Positions 1-8,426 of a DNA stretch of 64,000 nucleotides are shown piece by piece. A program made the position numbers and the translations under genes. Position 1 is the stretch's first letter, and every line of letters starts with the position of its first letter. Source of the DNA: Sphingobium sp. (GTDB lineage: Bacteria > Pseudomonadota > Alphaproteobacteria > Sphingomonadales > Sphingomonadaceae); assembly GCA_035196065.1 (NCBI GenBank), contig CP136575.1, forward strand, positions 124,001-188,000, given 5' to 3'. The notes beneath the pieces were generated by a model. That model had not been told where the DNA came from, searched no databases, and worked only from the letters and a program-made list of their open reading frames with translations.

Positions 1-211
1 CGCCTTCACCGATAACGACAGTGCCATCCATATACAGCGAATTGAGCGCAGCACGCATTGCTTCGACCGCAGCGGCGTCGGCCGCCTTTTCATCGCCGCG
101 CCCGATCATGCTGGCAGCGGCCATGGCGGCAGCCTCGGTAACGCGAACCATTTCGAGGACCAGGACTCGGTCCATAGCGTTGCCGCTGGCGTTAGTGGAG
201 TGGGTCATCAT
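1..211 (-). CDS. glpX: Fructose-1,6-bisphosphatase class II, N-terminal part
   Basis: The reverse strand reads MMTHSTNASGNAMDRVLVLE and continues with the Glu/Ala-rich helix and the IGRGDEKAAD and DGTVVIGEG segments, which are characteristic of the amino end of GlpX. This family hydrolyses fructose-1,6-bisphosphate in gluconeogenesis and uses a metal-dependent site in which the DG..VIGEGE strand takes part. Only about 70 residues are inside the window; the gene runs off the left edge. Two ATG codons stand in tandem directly after the hom stop codon (start at 211 or 208), so it is translationally coupled to hom. The hom-glpX pairing is common in sphingomonads. The identification is by recognised sequence; the catalytic C-terminal part cannot be checked. 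Confidence 0.85.
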   Translation of the reverse strand, partial: MMTHSTNASGNAMDRVLVLEMVRVTEAAAMAAASMIGRGDEKAADAAAVEAMRAALNSLYMDGTVVIGEG

Positions 212-1513
212 TCAATCTCCCAAAATGTGCATAACCATCGGTTCGCCCTGCAGGCTGTCTGAGCCGGCAAGCGTCGCGAGTGTGTCTGTAATGGCTTGTT
301 CGCGGGCCTCGTGCGTCACCATCGCGATCAGCGCGCTGCCATCGGCAACCTCGCGCTGGATCAGGCTTTCGATCGAGAGGCCAGCATCGCGCATTGCGGC
401 GGCGATTTCGGCAAGTACGCCCGGCCGGTCGGCAACGAGCATGCGAAGATAGGTCTTGTTGATCCGGTGCGCGGCAGCGGCGCGGGGCAGCTCTTCAAGT
501 TCGGCGGTCGGCACCGAAAAAGCGGGACCAGTTTCCTTGCGCGCAATATCAACAAGATCAGCAACGACCGCCGACGCCGTCGGTCGATCGCCCGCGCCGG
601 CGCCCTGAAAGAGAAGCCGCCCCGAAAAATTGCCTTCCGCCACCACTGCATTAGTCGCGCCCATCACATTGGCGAGCGGATGGTCAAGCGAGACAAGGCA
701 AGGCTGAACGCGCTGAAAAAGGGAGAACTCACCATTTCCGCCATCAACCTCAGCCAGCCCGATCAGACGGATGCGGTAACCCAGCGCTTTGGCCTGGGCG
801 ATATCGGCTGCGATGATCTTGCGAATACCGCGGATATCCACGCCATCAAAGTCGATCCGGCTGCCAAAGCTTAAAGATGCAAGGATGGAGAGCTTGTGCG
901 CGGCATCGACGCCATCAATATCAAAACTGGGATCAGCCTCGGCAAAGCCCTTTGCCTGCGCATCGGCAAGGACGTCGGCAAAATCGCGCCCTTCGCGTTC
1001 CATTGCCGACAGGATGAAATTGCAGGTACCGTTGAGAATGCCATACACCCGGTCAATCCGGTTCGCCGCCGCGCCATCGCGCAGCCCCTGAATCACAGGA
1101 ATGCCGCCGGCCACTGCTGCTTCAAATTTCAGCGGTGCATTTTTCGCCTCCGCCAACGCGCCAAGTTCGGCACCGTGGTGCGCGATCATTGCCTTGTTGG
1201 CGGTGACAAGCGCGCGCCCGACGCCGAGGGTTTCACGCGCCAAAGTCAGGGCGGGACCGTCTGAACCGCCCACCAGTTCGACAACAACGTCGACATCGAC
1301 AGCCGTTGCCAGTTCACCCATATCGTCAACCCAGCGATAAGCTGAAAGATCGACACCACGATCTTTTGAGCGCTCGCGCGCGGTGACAGCGGTGATTTCG
1401 ATGGGTCGGCCGGCGCGGCGCGCAATCAAGGCACGGTTTTCTTCGACTAACTGGATCACCCCGGTTCCGACAGTGCCGAGCCCAGCCAATCCGATACGAA
1501 GCGCCTTAGCCAT
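212..1513 (-). CDS. hom: Homoserine dehydrogenase
   Basis: This 433-residue protein reduces aspartate semialdehyde to homoserine with NAD(P)H, the branch point to threonine and methionine. The N-terminus has the Rossmann dinucleotide motif GLAGLGTVGTGV. The middle has the substrate-binding run around KFEAAVAGGIPVI and the GILNGTCNFIL segment typical of the family, and the last 80 residues (from about YLRMLVADRPGVLAEIA) form an ACT regulatory domain. Its length fits the usual 430-440 residues with ACT. The presence of ACT suggests feedback control by threonine, as known for the family. It is followed at once by glpX, so the two are probably one transcript. Confidence 0.95.
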   Translation of the reverse strand: MAKALRIGLAGLGTVGTGVIQLVEENRALIARRAGRPIEITAVTARERSKDRGVDLSAYRWVDDMGELATAVDVDVVVELVGGSDGPALTLARETLGVGRALVTANKAMIAHHGAELGALAEAKNAPLKFEAAVAGGIPVIQGLRDGAAANRIDRVYGILNGTCNFILSAMEREGRDFADVLADAQAKGFAEADPSFDIDGVDAAHKLSILASLSFGSRIDFDGVDIRGIRKIIAADIAQAKALGYRIRLIGLAEVDGGNGEFSLFQRVQPCLVSLDHPLANVMGATNAVVAEGNFSGRLLFQGAGAGDRPTASAVVADLVDIARKETGPAFSVPTAELEELPRAAAAHRINKTYLRMLVADRPGVLAEIAAAMRDAGLSIESLIQREVADGSALIAMVTHEAREQAITDTLATLAGSDSLQGEPMVMHILGD

Positions 1514-1617
1514 AATTCCCCAAAAGTCGACTTGATGCCGCAGCGCCTAGGGCAAATAGCGTCACTTGACCAGCCTTAGCTTGCCCCAAAATGCGACCAA
1601 CCCTATAGGCGCGTGGC

Positions 1618-2421
1618 ATGACAGACCAACCCACCGTCCTCATCCTTGCCGGCAAACGCGACGGCACGCTCGATCCACTCGCTGAACGCGCCGGCGTCAG
1701 CCACAAATGCCGCGTGCCGATCAACGGCAAACCGCTGCTCGAATGGGTGGTCGAGGCAGTCGGCCCGGCCTTCCCCGATGCAAAGGTGCTGATTTCGATC
1801 CATGATCCCGAAGTGATCGCTGATCTGCCGTCAGTTGTAGCGTTGAAAGCAGCAGGTCGGTTGACGCTGTGCGCGGCACAAGCGGGAATCGTCGAAAGTG
1901 TCGAACATGCAATCGAGCAGGCGGGCGGCGACAGTGCGTTTCCGCTTCTGATCACCACGGCCGACAATGTCCTCGCAGAGAGCGACTATCTGCGCGATGT
2001 GCATCAGGCGGCACTGGCAGGCGATGGCGATGCTGTGGTCGTTCTTTCAACGCGCGAAGCAATTCGAGCGGCCCACCCGGATGGCCAGCGCCGATTTTAT
2101 GAATTTAGCGATGCAGCGATTTCGAACTGCAATGTCTTCTGGCTGCGCAGCCCCAAGGCGCTTCGTGCGACTGAGGCATTTCGCGAAGGCGGCCAATTTG
2201 CAAAGAACCGCGCACGCATTGCCAAGGCGTTCGGAATCATCAACCTGCTGCGCTTCCGGCTCGGCTGGTGGACGCTGGAAAGCGCCTTCAAGGCGATCTC
2301 GCGCCGCTTTGGCGTCAAGGTGACACCGCATATCACCACCAATGGTGCGTTCGCGATCGATGTCGACAATGAACGTACCTATGGCGTTGCAGAGTTATTG
2401 CTAAAGGCGCGAAAGGGCTAA
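1618..2421 (+). CDS. Nucleotidyltransferase-family protein (GT-A fold, MobA/IspD-like)
   Basis: This 267-residue protein begins PTVLILAGKRDG, a variant of the nucleotide-binding loop of NTP transferases. It continues with KCRVPINGKPLLEWVVEAV (the usual 'K.l..i.GkplLe' substrate loop) and a TTADNVL strand, in which the Asp would bind metal. This is a GT-A nucleotidyltransferase fold of the kind seen in MobA, IspD and glycosyl-nucleotide synthetases. The C-terminal third (about residues 185-267) does not match a family I can name. It stands divergent from hom with only about 100 bp between them. The substrate cannot be deduced, and a molybdenum-cofactor role is not supported by the immediate neighbours. 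Confidence 0.7.
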   Translation: MTDQPTVLILAGKRDGTLDPLAERAGVSHKCRVPINGKPLLEWVVEAVGPAFPDAKVLISIHDPEVIADLPSVVALKAAGRLTLCAAQAGIVESVEHAIEQAGGDSAFPLLITTADNVLAESDYLRDVHQAALAGDGDAVVVLSTREAIRAAHPDGQRRFYEFSDAAISNCNVFWLRSPKALRATEAFREGGQFAKNRARIAKAFGIINLLRFRLGWWTLESAFKAISRRFGVKVTPHITTNGAFAIDVDNERTYGVAELLLKARKG

Positions 2422-2429
2422 CGTCCGCC

Positions 2430-3485
2430 TCAATCGCGAAACTCGACCCGCGCGCGCCAGACCACCGGCCATTCGGCAACCCCTCGGCATTCGTCCATCG
2501 CCCGGGCTTCGATGAGGCGAAACATCGCGCCATCCCAGACATAGCTTTGCGCTTGCCCGCAATCGCCGAGCCCACGCCCCTTGTGAAAGGCGTCAAGCTG
2601 TTGACGCGATGCGTCCCAAGCGACATTCGACAAAAGTGTCGCGCCATCCATCCCCTCGTCGGGCTTTTCCGGATAGTCAAAGCGGGCGGGAACAAAATCC
2701 CATCTCTTGCCGTCGACGGATGTTCCGAAATAAATGGCGGACGCAGCATTATAGGCACCCGAACCGCAACTGACGAGAAGCAAAGCCCTTCGCTGGCCAT
2801 CGGCCCGGCCCAGGCTAACCGCGCTGTTCTCGGTCACTGCAGAAGGTTCCGTTGCGCATTTCGATCCTTCAACCACGCCCACGATCGTTGCGGCATCGGG
2901 CAGCGGGCCCTGTTTGCCAATGCGCTTGGCCTCAACTACCGGCAATGGGACTAGCTTTAAAGGCTTCACGCGACGGCCCATTGCAGACAATGCCTGCCGC
3001 GTACCGGCGCGATTCTGTATTGCATCAATGCGGTTTAAGGCGGCAGCCGACCCGGCAAGCTCACGCTTTCCAAGCAGCACTCCATTGCCATCCTCGATCG
3101 ATAGCGTGCGTCCCCGCGCGATTGCACGCACCAGTTTGAGCGCAGCATCGCCATCGACCATGATTGGCCAGTCGCCTGCCGCTTGCGTTCCATTTGCCGC
3201 CACACGTCCGCCGACAAGCACACGGTACCGTCCGCCCGTCGGTTCGGCGAATTGGATGCGCACGCTGACTCCCGCGTCGCCACTGCCGCGACGGATGATA
3301 ATTTGCGGACCTTCCCCGCCGTCACCATCGGGCATCAGCGAAATGGCCTCGCAGGCAAGGCTGTTGTCGCACACGGCCGACCAGTCCTTGTGAAAAAACT
3401 GCTCCCCCAGCTTGACTGGCGATGCAGCGAGGGGGACGGAAATCACCATGGCTGCCAATGCGGCGCGTACGAAGGACAGGCTCAT
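2430..3485 (-). CDS. DUF1176 domain protein, secreted
   Basis: This 351-residue protein has a signal peptide (MSLSFVRAALAAMVISVPLAASP) and then the segment FFHKDWSAVCDNSLACEA, with a paired cysteine pattern typical of DUF1176 proteins of Gram-negative bacteria. Further cysteines sit near SKCATEPSA, VSCGSGAY, LGDCGQA and MDECRGVAEW, so the mature periplasmic protein probably holds several disulfides. Function is unknown for the family. It is convergent with the upstream nucleotidyltransferase gene (8 bp between stop codons) and divergent from the 3-hydroxybutyryl-CoA dehydrogenase gene. Confidence 0.75.
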   Translation of the reverse strand: MSLSFVRAALAAMVISVPLAASPVKLGEQFFHKDWSAVCDNSLACEAISLMPDGDGGEGPQIIIRRGSGDAGVSVRIQFAEPTGGRYRVLVGGRVAANGTQAAGDWPIMVDGDAALKLVRAIARGRTLSIEDGNGVLLGKRELAGSAAALNRIDAIQNRAGTRQALSAMGRRVKPLKLVPLPVVEAKRIGKQGPLPDAATIVGVVEGSKCATEPSAVTENSAVSLGRADGQRRALLLVSCGSGAYNAASAIYFGTSVDGKRWDFVPARFDYPEKPDEGMDGATLLSNVAWDASRQQLDAFHKGRGLGDCGQAQSYVWDGAMFRLIEARAMDECRGVAEWPVVWRARVEFRD

Positions 3486-3579
3486 GGCAAACAGTCTATC
3501 CTCATCCGTTCTGCTCCGCTAGGGGCCTGACATGCTTTGCCCCCAAAGGGCGTGGGTTATTCGAAAAGGTACAACGGAA

Positions 3580-4449
3580 ATGCGCACAGTTGCAGTTATC
3601 GGTGCAGGTCAAATGGGGTCCGGAATCGCCCAAGTGAGTGCTGCCGCCGGCTATCAGGTGCTTCTGTCGGACATCGATCTCGGCCGTGCCAGCGCCGGCA
3701 AGGATGTGATTGCGGCGGCGCTGCGCAAATTGGTCGACCGCGAAAAAATCGGCGCGAGCGAGGCCGAACAGACGCTCGCACGGATCACCCCTGTCGCCGA
3801 TTACGCGCCGATGGCTGAAGCCGGACTGGTCATCGAGGCCGCGACAGAACGTGAAGAAATCAAGCGCCGTATTTTTGACGAGGTTGGCAAGGTGCTTGGT
3901 TCGACGGCAATCCTTGCCACCAACACCTCTTCAATCCCGATCACTCGCATGGCACAAAATTCGCCTGATCCGAGTCGCTTCATCGGCGTCCATTTCTTTA
4001 ACCCCGTGCCGATCATGGGATTGATTGAGGTGATTCGCGGACTCGCCACATCGCAGGAGACGGTCGAGAAGGTGAAGCTGTTCGGCGAGACATTGGGCAA
4101 GTCGCTGGTATTCGCCGAAGACGTACCCGGGTTCATCGTCAACCGCATCCTTATGCCGATGCTGAACGAAGCCTGCTTCTCGCTGGGTGAAGGCGTCGCA
4201 TCGATCAGGGATATCGACATGGCCTGCCAGATCGGTCTCAATCATCCAATGGGGCCTTTGACGCTTGCCGATTTTGTCGGGCTGGATACCTGTTTCGAAA
4301 TCATCAAGGTGCTGCACGAAACGACCGGTGACCCGAAATATCGCCCGGCACCGCTGCTCGTGAAATATGTCGAGGCCGGCTGGCTTGGCCGCAAGACCAA
4401 GCGCGGCTTTTACGACTATAGCGGCGCCGTGCCCGTGCCGACGCGATAA
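3580..4449 (+). CDS. hbdA: 3-hydroxybutyryl-CoA dehydrogenase
   Basis: This enzyme oxidises 3-hydroxyacyl-CoA to acetoacetyl-CoA with NAD(P), serving fatty-acid, butyrate or polyhydroxybutyrate metabolism. The start chosen is the ATG giving [18 protein letters not shown]; it places the Rossmann GxGxxG at residue 8 and yields 289 residues, close to the family norm. An in-frame ATG 48 bases upstream would add a tail with no family likeness. Catalytic features visible are [13 protein letters not shown] (catalytic His) and the following LIEVIRG, then [12 protein letters not shown] and the C-terminal [16 protein letters not shown] block. It stands alone and ends at a strong terminator shared with the convergent cold-shock gene. 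Confidence 0.93.
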   Translation: MRTVAVIGAGQMGSGIAQVSAAAGYQVLLSDIDLGRASAGKDVIAAALRKLVDREKIGASEAEQTLARITPVADYAPMAEAGLVIEAATEREEIKRRIFDEVGKVLGSTAILATNTSSIPITRMAQNSPDPSRFIGVHFFNPVPIMGLIEVIRGLATSQETVEKVKLFGETLGKSLVFAEDVPGFIVNRILMPMLNEACFSLGEGVASIRDIDMACQIGLNHPMGPLTLADFVGLDTCFEIIKVLHETTGDPKYRPAPLLVKYVEAGWLGRKTKRGFYDYSGAVPVPTR

Positions 4450-4471
4450 AAAGCCGCAGCATGACACAAAT

Positions 4472-4501
4472 AAAAAAGGGCCCCGCAAGAGGCCCTTTTT
4501 T
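4472..4501. terminator. Bidirectional intrinsic terminator
   Basis: An A-run, a GC-rich inverted repeat (GGGCC...GGCCC, loop about CCGCAAGA) and a T-run follow each other, so the hairpin ends in U-tracts on both strands. It sits between the convergent hbdA and cold-shock genes and can terminate both. Confidence 0.9.
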
Positions 4502-4521
4502 CTTATCGTACAGAAGCGATG

Positions 4522-5340
4522 TTACTCGCTGATGCGCTGAACATTCGTTGCCGAATATTTGCCACGACGATCGACTTCAATGTCGAAAGCCAGACGGTCA
4601 TTCTGGGTTACGGTACCAACGCCCGAACGCTCAAGCGCGGAAATGTGAACGAACACATCTTCACCGCCATCATCGCGCTGAACGAAACCGAATCCCTTCA
4701 TGTCGTTGAAGAACTTCACCGTGCCATTGGCGCGTTCGCCGGTCGATTCGCGCATCGGGGCACGATCAAAACCACCACGCTCACCGCCACGCTCACCGCC
4801 ACGCTGGAAACCACCGCGGTCACCGCGATCACCACGGTCAAAACCAGGGCGCTCCGGACGGGGTGCGCGCTCGGGAACCGGCATCGGTTCACCGTCGATC
4901 ACAAGATCGGTCGCCGACACCTTGCCGCCACGATCAACCAGCGTAAATTCCAGTGGCTGACCCTCGGCCAGACCGGTGAGGCCAGCCTGTTCGACAGCGC
5001 TGATATGAACGAACACATCGTCGGGACGGTCATCAACCTGGATGAAGCCGAAGCCCTTCTGATTGTTGAAGAATTTAACGACACCCTTGCCGTTTCCAAC
5101 GACCTGAGCAGGCATTGCGGGGCCACGCGGAGCGCCACCACCGAAGCCGCCACCACCGCCGCCGCCGCCGCGCGGGCCGCCGAAGCCGCCTCCACGTGGA
5201 CCGCCGCTGTTATAGCCGCCAGAGCGTTCTCCGCCTCTCAATTCACCCGGAAATGAGGGGGCCTCGAAGCCAAAATTATCGTCGCCGAAACGATCGCGCT
5301 TGTCACGGCCACGGCCACGACGCTTGTCATTAAAACTCAT
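4522..5340 (-). CDS. Two-domain cold-shock protein with Gly/Arg-rich linkers
   Basis: This 272-residue protein has two cold-shock domains. The first spans about residues 82-148 (GVVKFFNNQKGFGFIQ, then DDVFVHISAVEQAG) and the second about 205-270 (GTVKFFNDMKGFGFVQ, then EDVFVHISALERSG). Both keep the RNP1 (KGFGF) and RNP2 (VFVHIS) nucleic-acid-binding motifs. The N-terminal 75 residues are Gly/Arg-rich (poly-Gly around residues 48-70), and the linker is built of RGG-type repeats (RGDRGDRGGFQRGGERGG). Such tails bind RNA with low specificity. The protein is likely an RNA chaperone or antiterminator; tandem-CSD forms are usual in Alphaproteobacteria, while such long RGG regions are less so. It is monocistronic, with a terminator on its 3' side. 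Confidence 0.9.
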   Translation of the reverse strand: MSFNDKRRGRGRDKRDRFGDDNFGFEAPSFPGELRGGERSGGYNSGGPRGGGFGGPRGGGGGGGGFGGGAPRGPAMPAQVVGNGKGVVKFFNNQKGFGFIQVDDRPDDVFVHISAVEQAGLTGLAEGQPLEFTLVDRGGKVSATDLVIDGEPMPVPERAPRPERPGFDRGDRGDRGGFQRGGERGGERGGFDRAPMRESTGERANGTVKFFNDMKGFGFVQRDDGGEDVFVHISALERSGVGTVTQNDRLAFDIEVDRRGKYSATNVQRISE

Positions 5341-5565
5341 GTTCGAACAGTTACTTTCTCGTCGCCCGTCAAGCTAATTCCATGCGAAACAGGGCGAATA
5401 TCCCGCATTTGCCGCGTTTGGGCACAGCCGCCACGCCTTTCAACTATACTCCATACGCGGCAACCGCGATAGCAAATAATGCAGGAGCCTTTACGGGTGG
5501 TAAAACTTGCCTTGCGCCGCCTGCTGGGGCAGAGGAAGGCTCATTCAATTGCCGCACAGAAAGTC

Positions 5566-6195
5566 ATGACGCGCATGAGCGTATTCCTGCACGAAGAAGA
5601 TTTACCCGATGGCGTCCTGCAAGGCAGCACTATTGTCGCCGTGGACACCGAAACAATGGGTTTGCATACCCTACGGGATCGACTGTGCCTGTTGCAGATT
5701 TCCGACGGCAATGGCGATGAACATCTGGTGCGTTTCGCACCCGGCAGCAATTATGCCGCGCCCAATCTGCGCGCGATCCTGGCGGATCCCGCACGGTTGA
5801 AGCTTTTCCATTTCGCCCGCTTCGATCTCGCAGCGATCGAACATTATCTTAAGGTGACAGCCGCGCCGCTGTTCTGCACGAAAATTGCCTCGCGGCTGAC
5901 GCGCACCTTCACCGATCGCCACGGCCTGAAAGAATTGGTGAAGGAACTGCTCGGCGCGGATATCTCCAAGCAGCAGCAATCGAGCGACTGGGGCGGTCCG
6001 GTTCTGAGCGAGGCGCAAAAGGATTATGCCGCCAGCGACGTTCGCTTTCTGCACCGGCTCCATGCCGAATTCCTTATCCGTCTAGAACGGGAAGGCCGGA
6101 TGGACATGGCCCAGGCCTGTTTCGATTTCCTGCCCCACCGGGCGCGACTCGATCTGATGGGTTGGCCTGACGACGACATTTTCGCGCACAGCTAA
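5566..6195 (+). CDS. rnd: Ribonuclease D, short form (exonuclease domain only)
   Basis: This is a DEDD-family 3'-5' exonuclease. Visible active-site motifs are IVAVDTETMG (ExoI, DxE), LKLFHFARFDLAAI (ExoII, Asp) and KDYAASDVRFLHRL (ExoIII, YxxxD). At about 209 residues it has one catalytic domain and no HRDC domains, a form common in Alphaproteobacteria. I chose the ATG at 5566, which gives MTRMSVFLHEEDLPDG and is preceded by a GAAAG-type ribosome-binding site. The ATG at 5575 is a close alternative, and upstream in-frame ATGs give an unrelated extension. The role is presumably tRNA/stable RNA 3' trimming. It lies just ahead of lptC. Confidence 0.88.
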   Translation: MTRMSVFLHEEDLPDGVLQGSTIVAVDTETMGLHTLRDRLCLLQISDGNGDEHLVRFAPGSNYAAPNLRAILADPARLKLFHFARFDLAAIEHYLKVTAAPLFCTKIASRLTRTFTDRHGLKELVKELLGADISKQQQSSDWGGPVLSEAQKDYAASDVRFLHRLHAEFLIRLEREGRMDMAQACFDFLPHRARLDLMGWPDDDIFAHS

Positions 6196-6231
6196 GCGCG
6201 CATTCATCAGCAGGAGCGCAGGAAAGAGCGC

Positions 6232-6879
6232 ATGTCAGAACAGGCAGACAAGGAACGCACATCGCGGCAGCAACTCGCCGCGCCAGGCGGCCGGCGTGAC
6301 CGGCTCGTGCGCCTGCTTCGCGTCGTACTGCCCAGCATCATCGGAGTGCTGCTGGCGCTGCTGGTCGTTGCGCCCTTTTCCAACCGCGAGGAACTGAGCT
6401 TCGTTCTGGCCAAGGATGAGGTCAACATGGCCACCGAGCGCATGCGGCTGACCAACGCAATGTACCGCGGTGAAGACAGCAAGGGCAGGCCGTTTGTGCT
6501 GCGCGGCGGCAGCGCCGTTCAGAAAAGCAGCGCCGAGCCCATCATCCGCCTTTCCGACCTGTCGGCCCAGATGCTGATGGATAATGGGCCCGCCCGACTC
6601 GTCGCCGGTCAGGGCTGGTATAATCTGGACACCGAAAAAGTCCGGGTGGAAGGGCCATTGTCCTACACCGCCGGCGACGGTTTCAGCCTGACGGCGAACA
6701 ATGTCGAATTTGCAATGAAGACGCGTCAGCTGGAAAGTTTCGGCCCAGTCAGCGGCACAACGCGCGTCGGCACCTTCCGCGCGACAAAATTGCGGGCAGA
6801 CATTGACGCACGAATCGTCCGCCTTGAAGGCGGCGCGCATTTGCGCATCGACCAGAATGCCATTAGAGGAGGCCGATGA
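6232..6879 (+). CDS. lptC: LPS export protein LptC
   Basis: This 215-residue protein has a short basic cytoplasmic tail, one N-terminal membrane helix (about residues 28-46, VLPSIIGVLLALLVVAPF) and a periplasmic beta-rich domain. That domain includes the stretch MRLTNAMYRGEDSKGRPFVLRGGSA typical of LptC. The product bridges the LptBFG transporter and LptA when lipopolysaccharide is handed across the periplasm. Its stop overlaps the lptA start by 4 bases, so the two are coupled, and lptB follows 110 bp later. Identification rests on topology, the family stretch and the gene order lptC-lptA-lptB-rpoN. Confidence 0.88.
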   Translation: MSEQADKERTSRQQLAAPGGRRDRLVRLLRVVLPSIIGVLLALLVVAPFSNREELSFVLAKDEVNMATERMRLTNAMYRGEDSKGRPFVLRGGSAVQKSSAEPIIRLSDLSAQMLMDNGPARLVAGQGWYNLDTEKVRVEGPLSYTAGDGFSLTANNVEFAMKTRQLESFGPVSGTTRVGTFRATKLRADIDARIVRLEGGAHLRIDQNAIRGGR

Positions 6880-7409
6880 TGTCCAAATCCTTCTTTGCGA
6901 TCATGCTGACCAGCGCCATTGGCACTGCAGCCCTGCTTTCGGTTGCAGCGCCGGCACAGGTATTGCGTAACCATGATAGCAATGCACCCGTCGATTTTGA
7001 CGCAGGCGCTATCGAATTGCAGGATCGTGCCGACCGCGTGATATTGACCGGCGGGGTTACCGCCACTCAGGCAGGGCTGACCATGCGAGCTGCGCGACTG
7101 ACGGCCGCCTATACCAGCAATGGCGGTATCGACGTCGATCGGCTTGATGCGGTTGGCGGCGTGGTAATTTCGAAGGATGATCTGCGCGCAACAAGCGATG
7201 CTGCAATCTATGATCTGAACGCAAATCTGATCACACTGCTCGGCAATGTGCACCTCACTCAGGGTGCGAACAAACTTAACGGCGCGCGGATCGTGATCGA
7301 TCTCCAGGCCGGCCGATCAACGATCACCGGCGGAGCATCCGCACCGGGCACGACGGGCAGCAATGGCCGCGTCACCGGCACCTTTACCGTTCCGCAGCGC
7401 AAAAACTGA
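6876..7409 (+). CDS. lptA: LPS transport periplasmic protein LptA (OstA-like)
   Basis: This 177-residue protein begins with a cleavable signal peptide (SFFAIMLTSAIGTAALLSVAAPAQ). It then has the OstA/LptA jelly-roll repeat pattern: DAGAIELQDRADRVILTGGVTATQAG, LRATSDAAIYDLNANLITLLGNV and LNGARIVIDLQAGRSTITGG. These strands stack into the periplasmic bridge that carries LPS from LptC to LptD. The start overlaps lptC by 4 bases. The C-terminus is short and ends in a TFTVPQRKN tail, so the protein is compact compared with the Escherichia coli one. Confidence 0.88.
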   Translation: MMSKSFFAIMLTSAIGTAALLSVAAPAQVLRNHDSNAPVDFDAGAIELQDRADRVILTGGVTATQAGLTMRAARLTAAYTSNGGIDVDRLDAVGGVVISKDDLRATSDAAIYDLNANLITLLGNVHLTQGANKLNGARIVIDLQAGRSTITGGASAPGTTGSNGRVTGTFTVPQRKN

Positions 7410-7519
7410 CCCGTTTCGGACAAGTCGCGCGGAGCTTCCATGCACAAATCCTGCCAATCGGCTTTTCTTGGCCCGGATTGCGCGGTAAGCAGGCTCGAAC
7501 TTGAAAGGACTTTGAGGGC

Positions 7520-8320
7520 ATGAGCCTTGAACAGCCATTGGCCGATGATGCACAGCGCCCCGAAACTAAGGGTAGCGCGGTAACGGAGGAAGGGCTCACC
7601 TCCGGCCTGGCAGTGGTGTCGATCGCCAAAAGCTATGACAAGCGGGCAGTGCTGACCGATGTGTCGCTGTCGGTGGCAAAGGGCGAAGTCGTTGGGCTTT
7701 TGGGTCCCAATGGCGCGGGCAAGACCACCTGCTTTTATTCGGTCATGGGCCTTGTAAAGCCCGATTCGGGCCGGATCATGCTCAATGGAGAGGATATCAC
7801 AAGGCTGCCCATGTATCGCCGGGCGATCCTTGGCCTGGGTTACCTTCCGCAGGAAACCTCGATCTTTCGCGGGCTGTCGGTCGAGCAGAACATCATGGCC
7901 GTCCTCGAACTTGCCGAACCAGACACCGCGACGCGCGAAGCCCGACTTGAACAATTGCTCGATGAATTCGGGCTGGCCCGATTGCGCAGCGCATCGGCAA
8001 TGGCTTTGTCGGGCGGCGAACGGCGGCGTTGCGAGATTGCGCGCGCGCTTGCCGCCAACCCGTCGATCATCCTGCTTGATGAACCCTTTGCCGGCATCGA
8101 TCCAATTTCGATCAACGATATTCGCGACCTTGTCAGAGACCTGAAGAAACGCGGTATCGGCGTGTTGATCACCGACCATAATGTTCGCGAAACGCTCGAC
8201 ATCGTTGACCGGGCCTGCATCATTTATGGTGGGCAGGTGCTGTTCGCAGGTTCGCCGGAAGATTTGGTAAAGGATGCCAATGTGCGCCGCCTTTACCTTG
8301 GCGAAGGGTTTGAAATGTGA
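7520..8320 (+). CDS. lptB: LPS export ABC transporter ATP-binding protein LptB
   Basis: This 266-residue ABC ATPase energises lipopolysaccharide extraction by LptFG. It has Walker A GPNGAGKTT, the Q-loop in LGYLPQETSIFRGLSVEQNI (an LptB hallmark), the signature ALSGGERRRCEIARAL, Walker B IILLDEPFAGIDP and the switch histidine in LITDHNVRET. The first 30 or so residues before LAVVSIAKSYDKR are an acidic extension not present in the shortest homologues. It lies 110 bp after lptA and ahead of rpoN, the classical Proteobacterial arrangement. Confidence 0.96.
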   Translation: MSLEQPLADDAQRPETKGSAVTEEGLTSGLAVVSIAKSYDKRAVLTDVSLSVAKGEVVGLLGPNGAGKTTCFYSVMGLVKPDSGRIMLNGEDITRLPMYRRAILGLGYLPQETSIFRGLSVEQNIMAVLELAEPDTATREARLEQLLDEFGLARLRSASAMALSGGERRRCEIARALAANPSIILLDEPFAGIDPISINDIRDLVRDLKKRGIGVLITDHNVRETLDIVDRACIIYGGQVLFAGSPEDLVKDANVRRLYLGEGFEM

Positions 8321-8426
8321 GGATCGACGGATGGCCATTTATCCGTTCGCTTCGAGCCTAGGCCAAACACCAACCGGCATTGCGCGTCTCGACCTCGATC
8401 GAAACGAGAAGTCGTAAAATCCAAGC

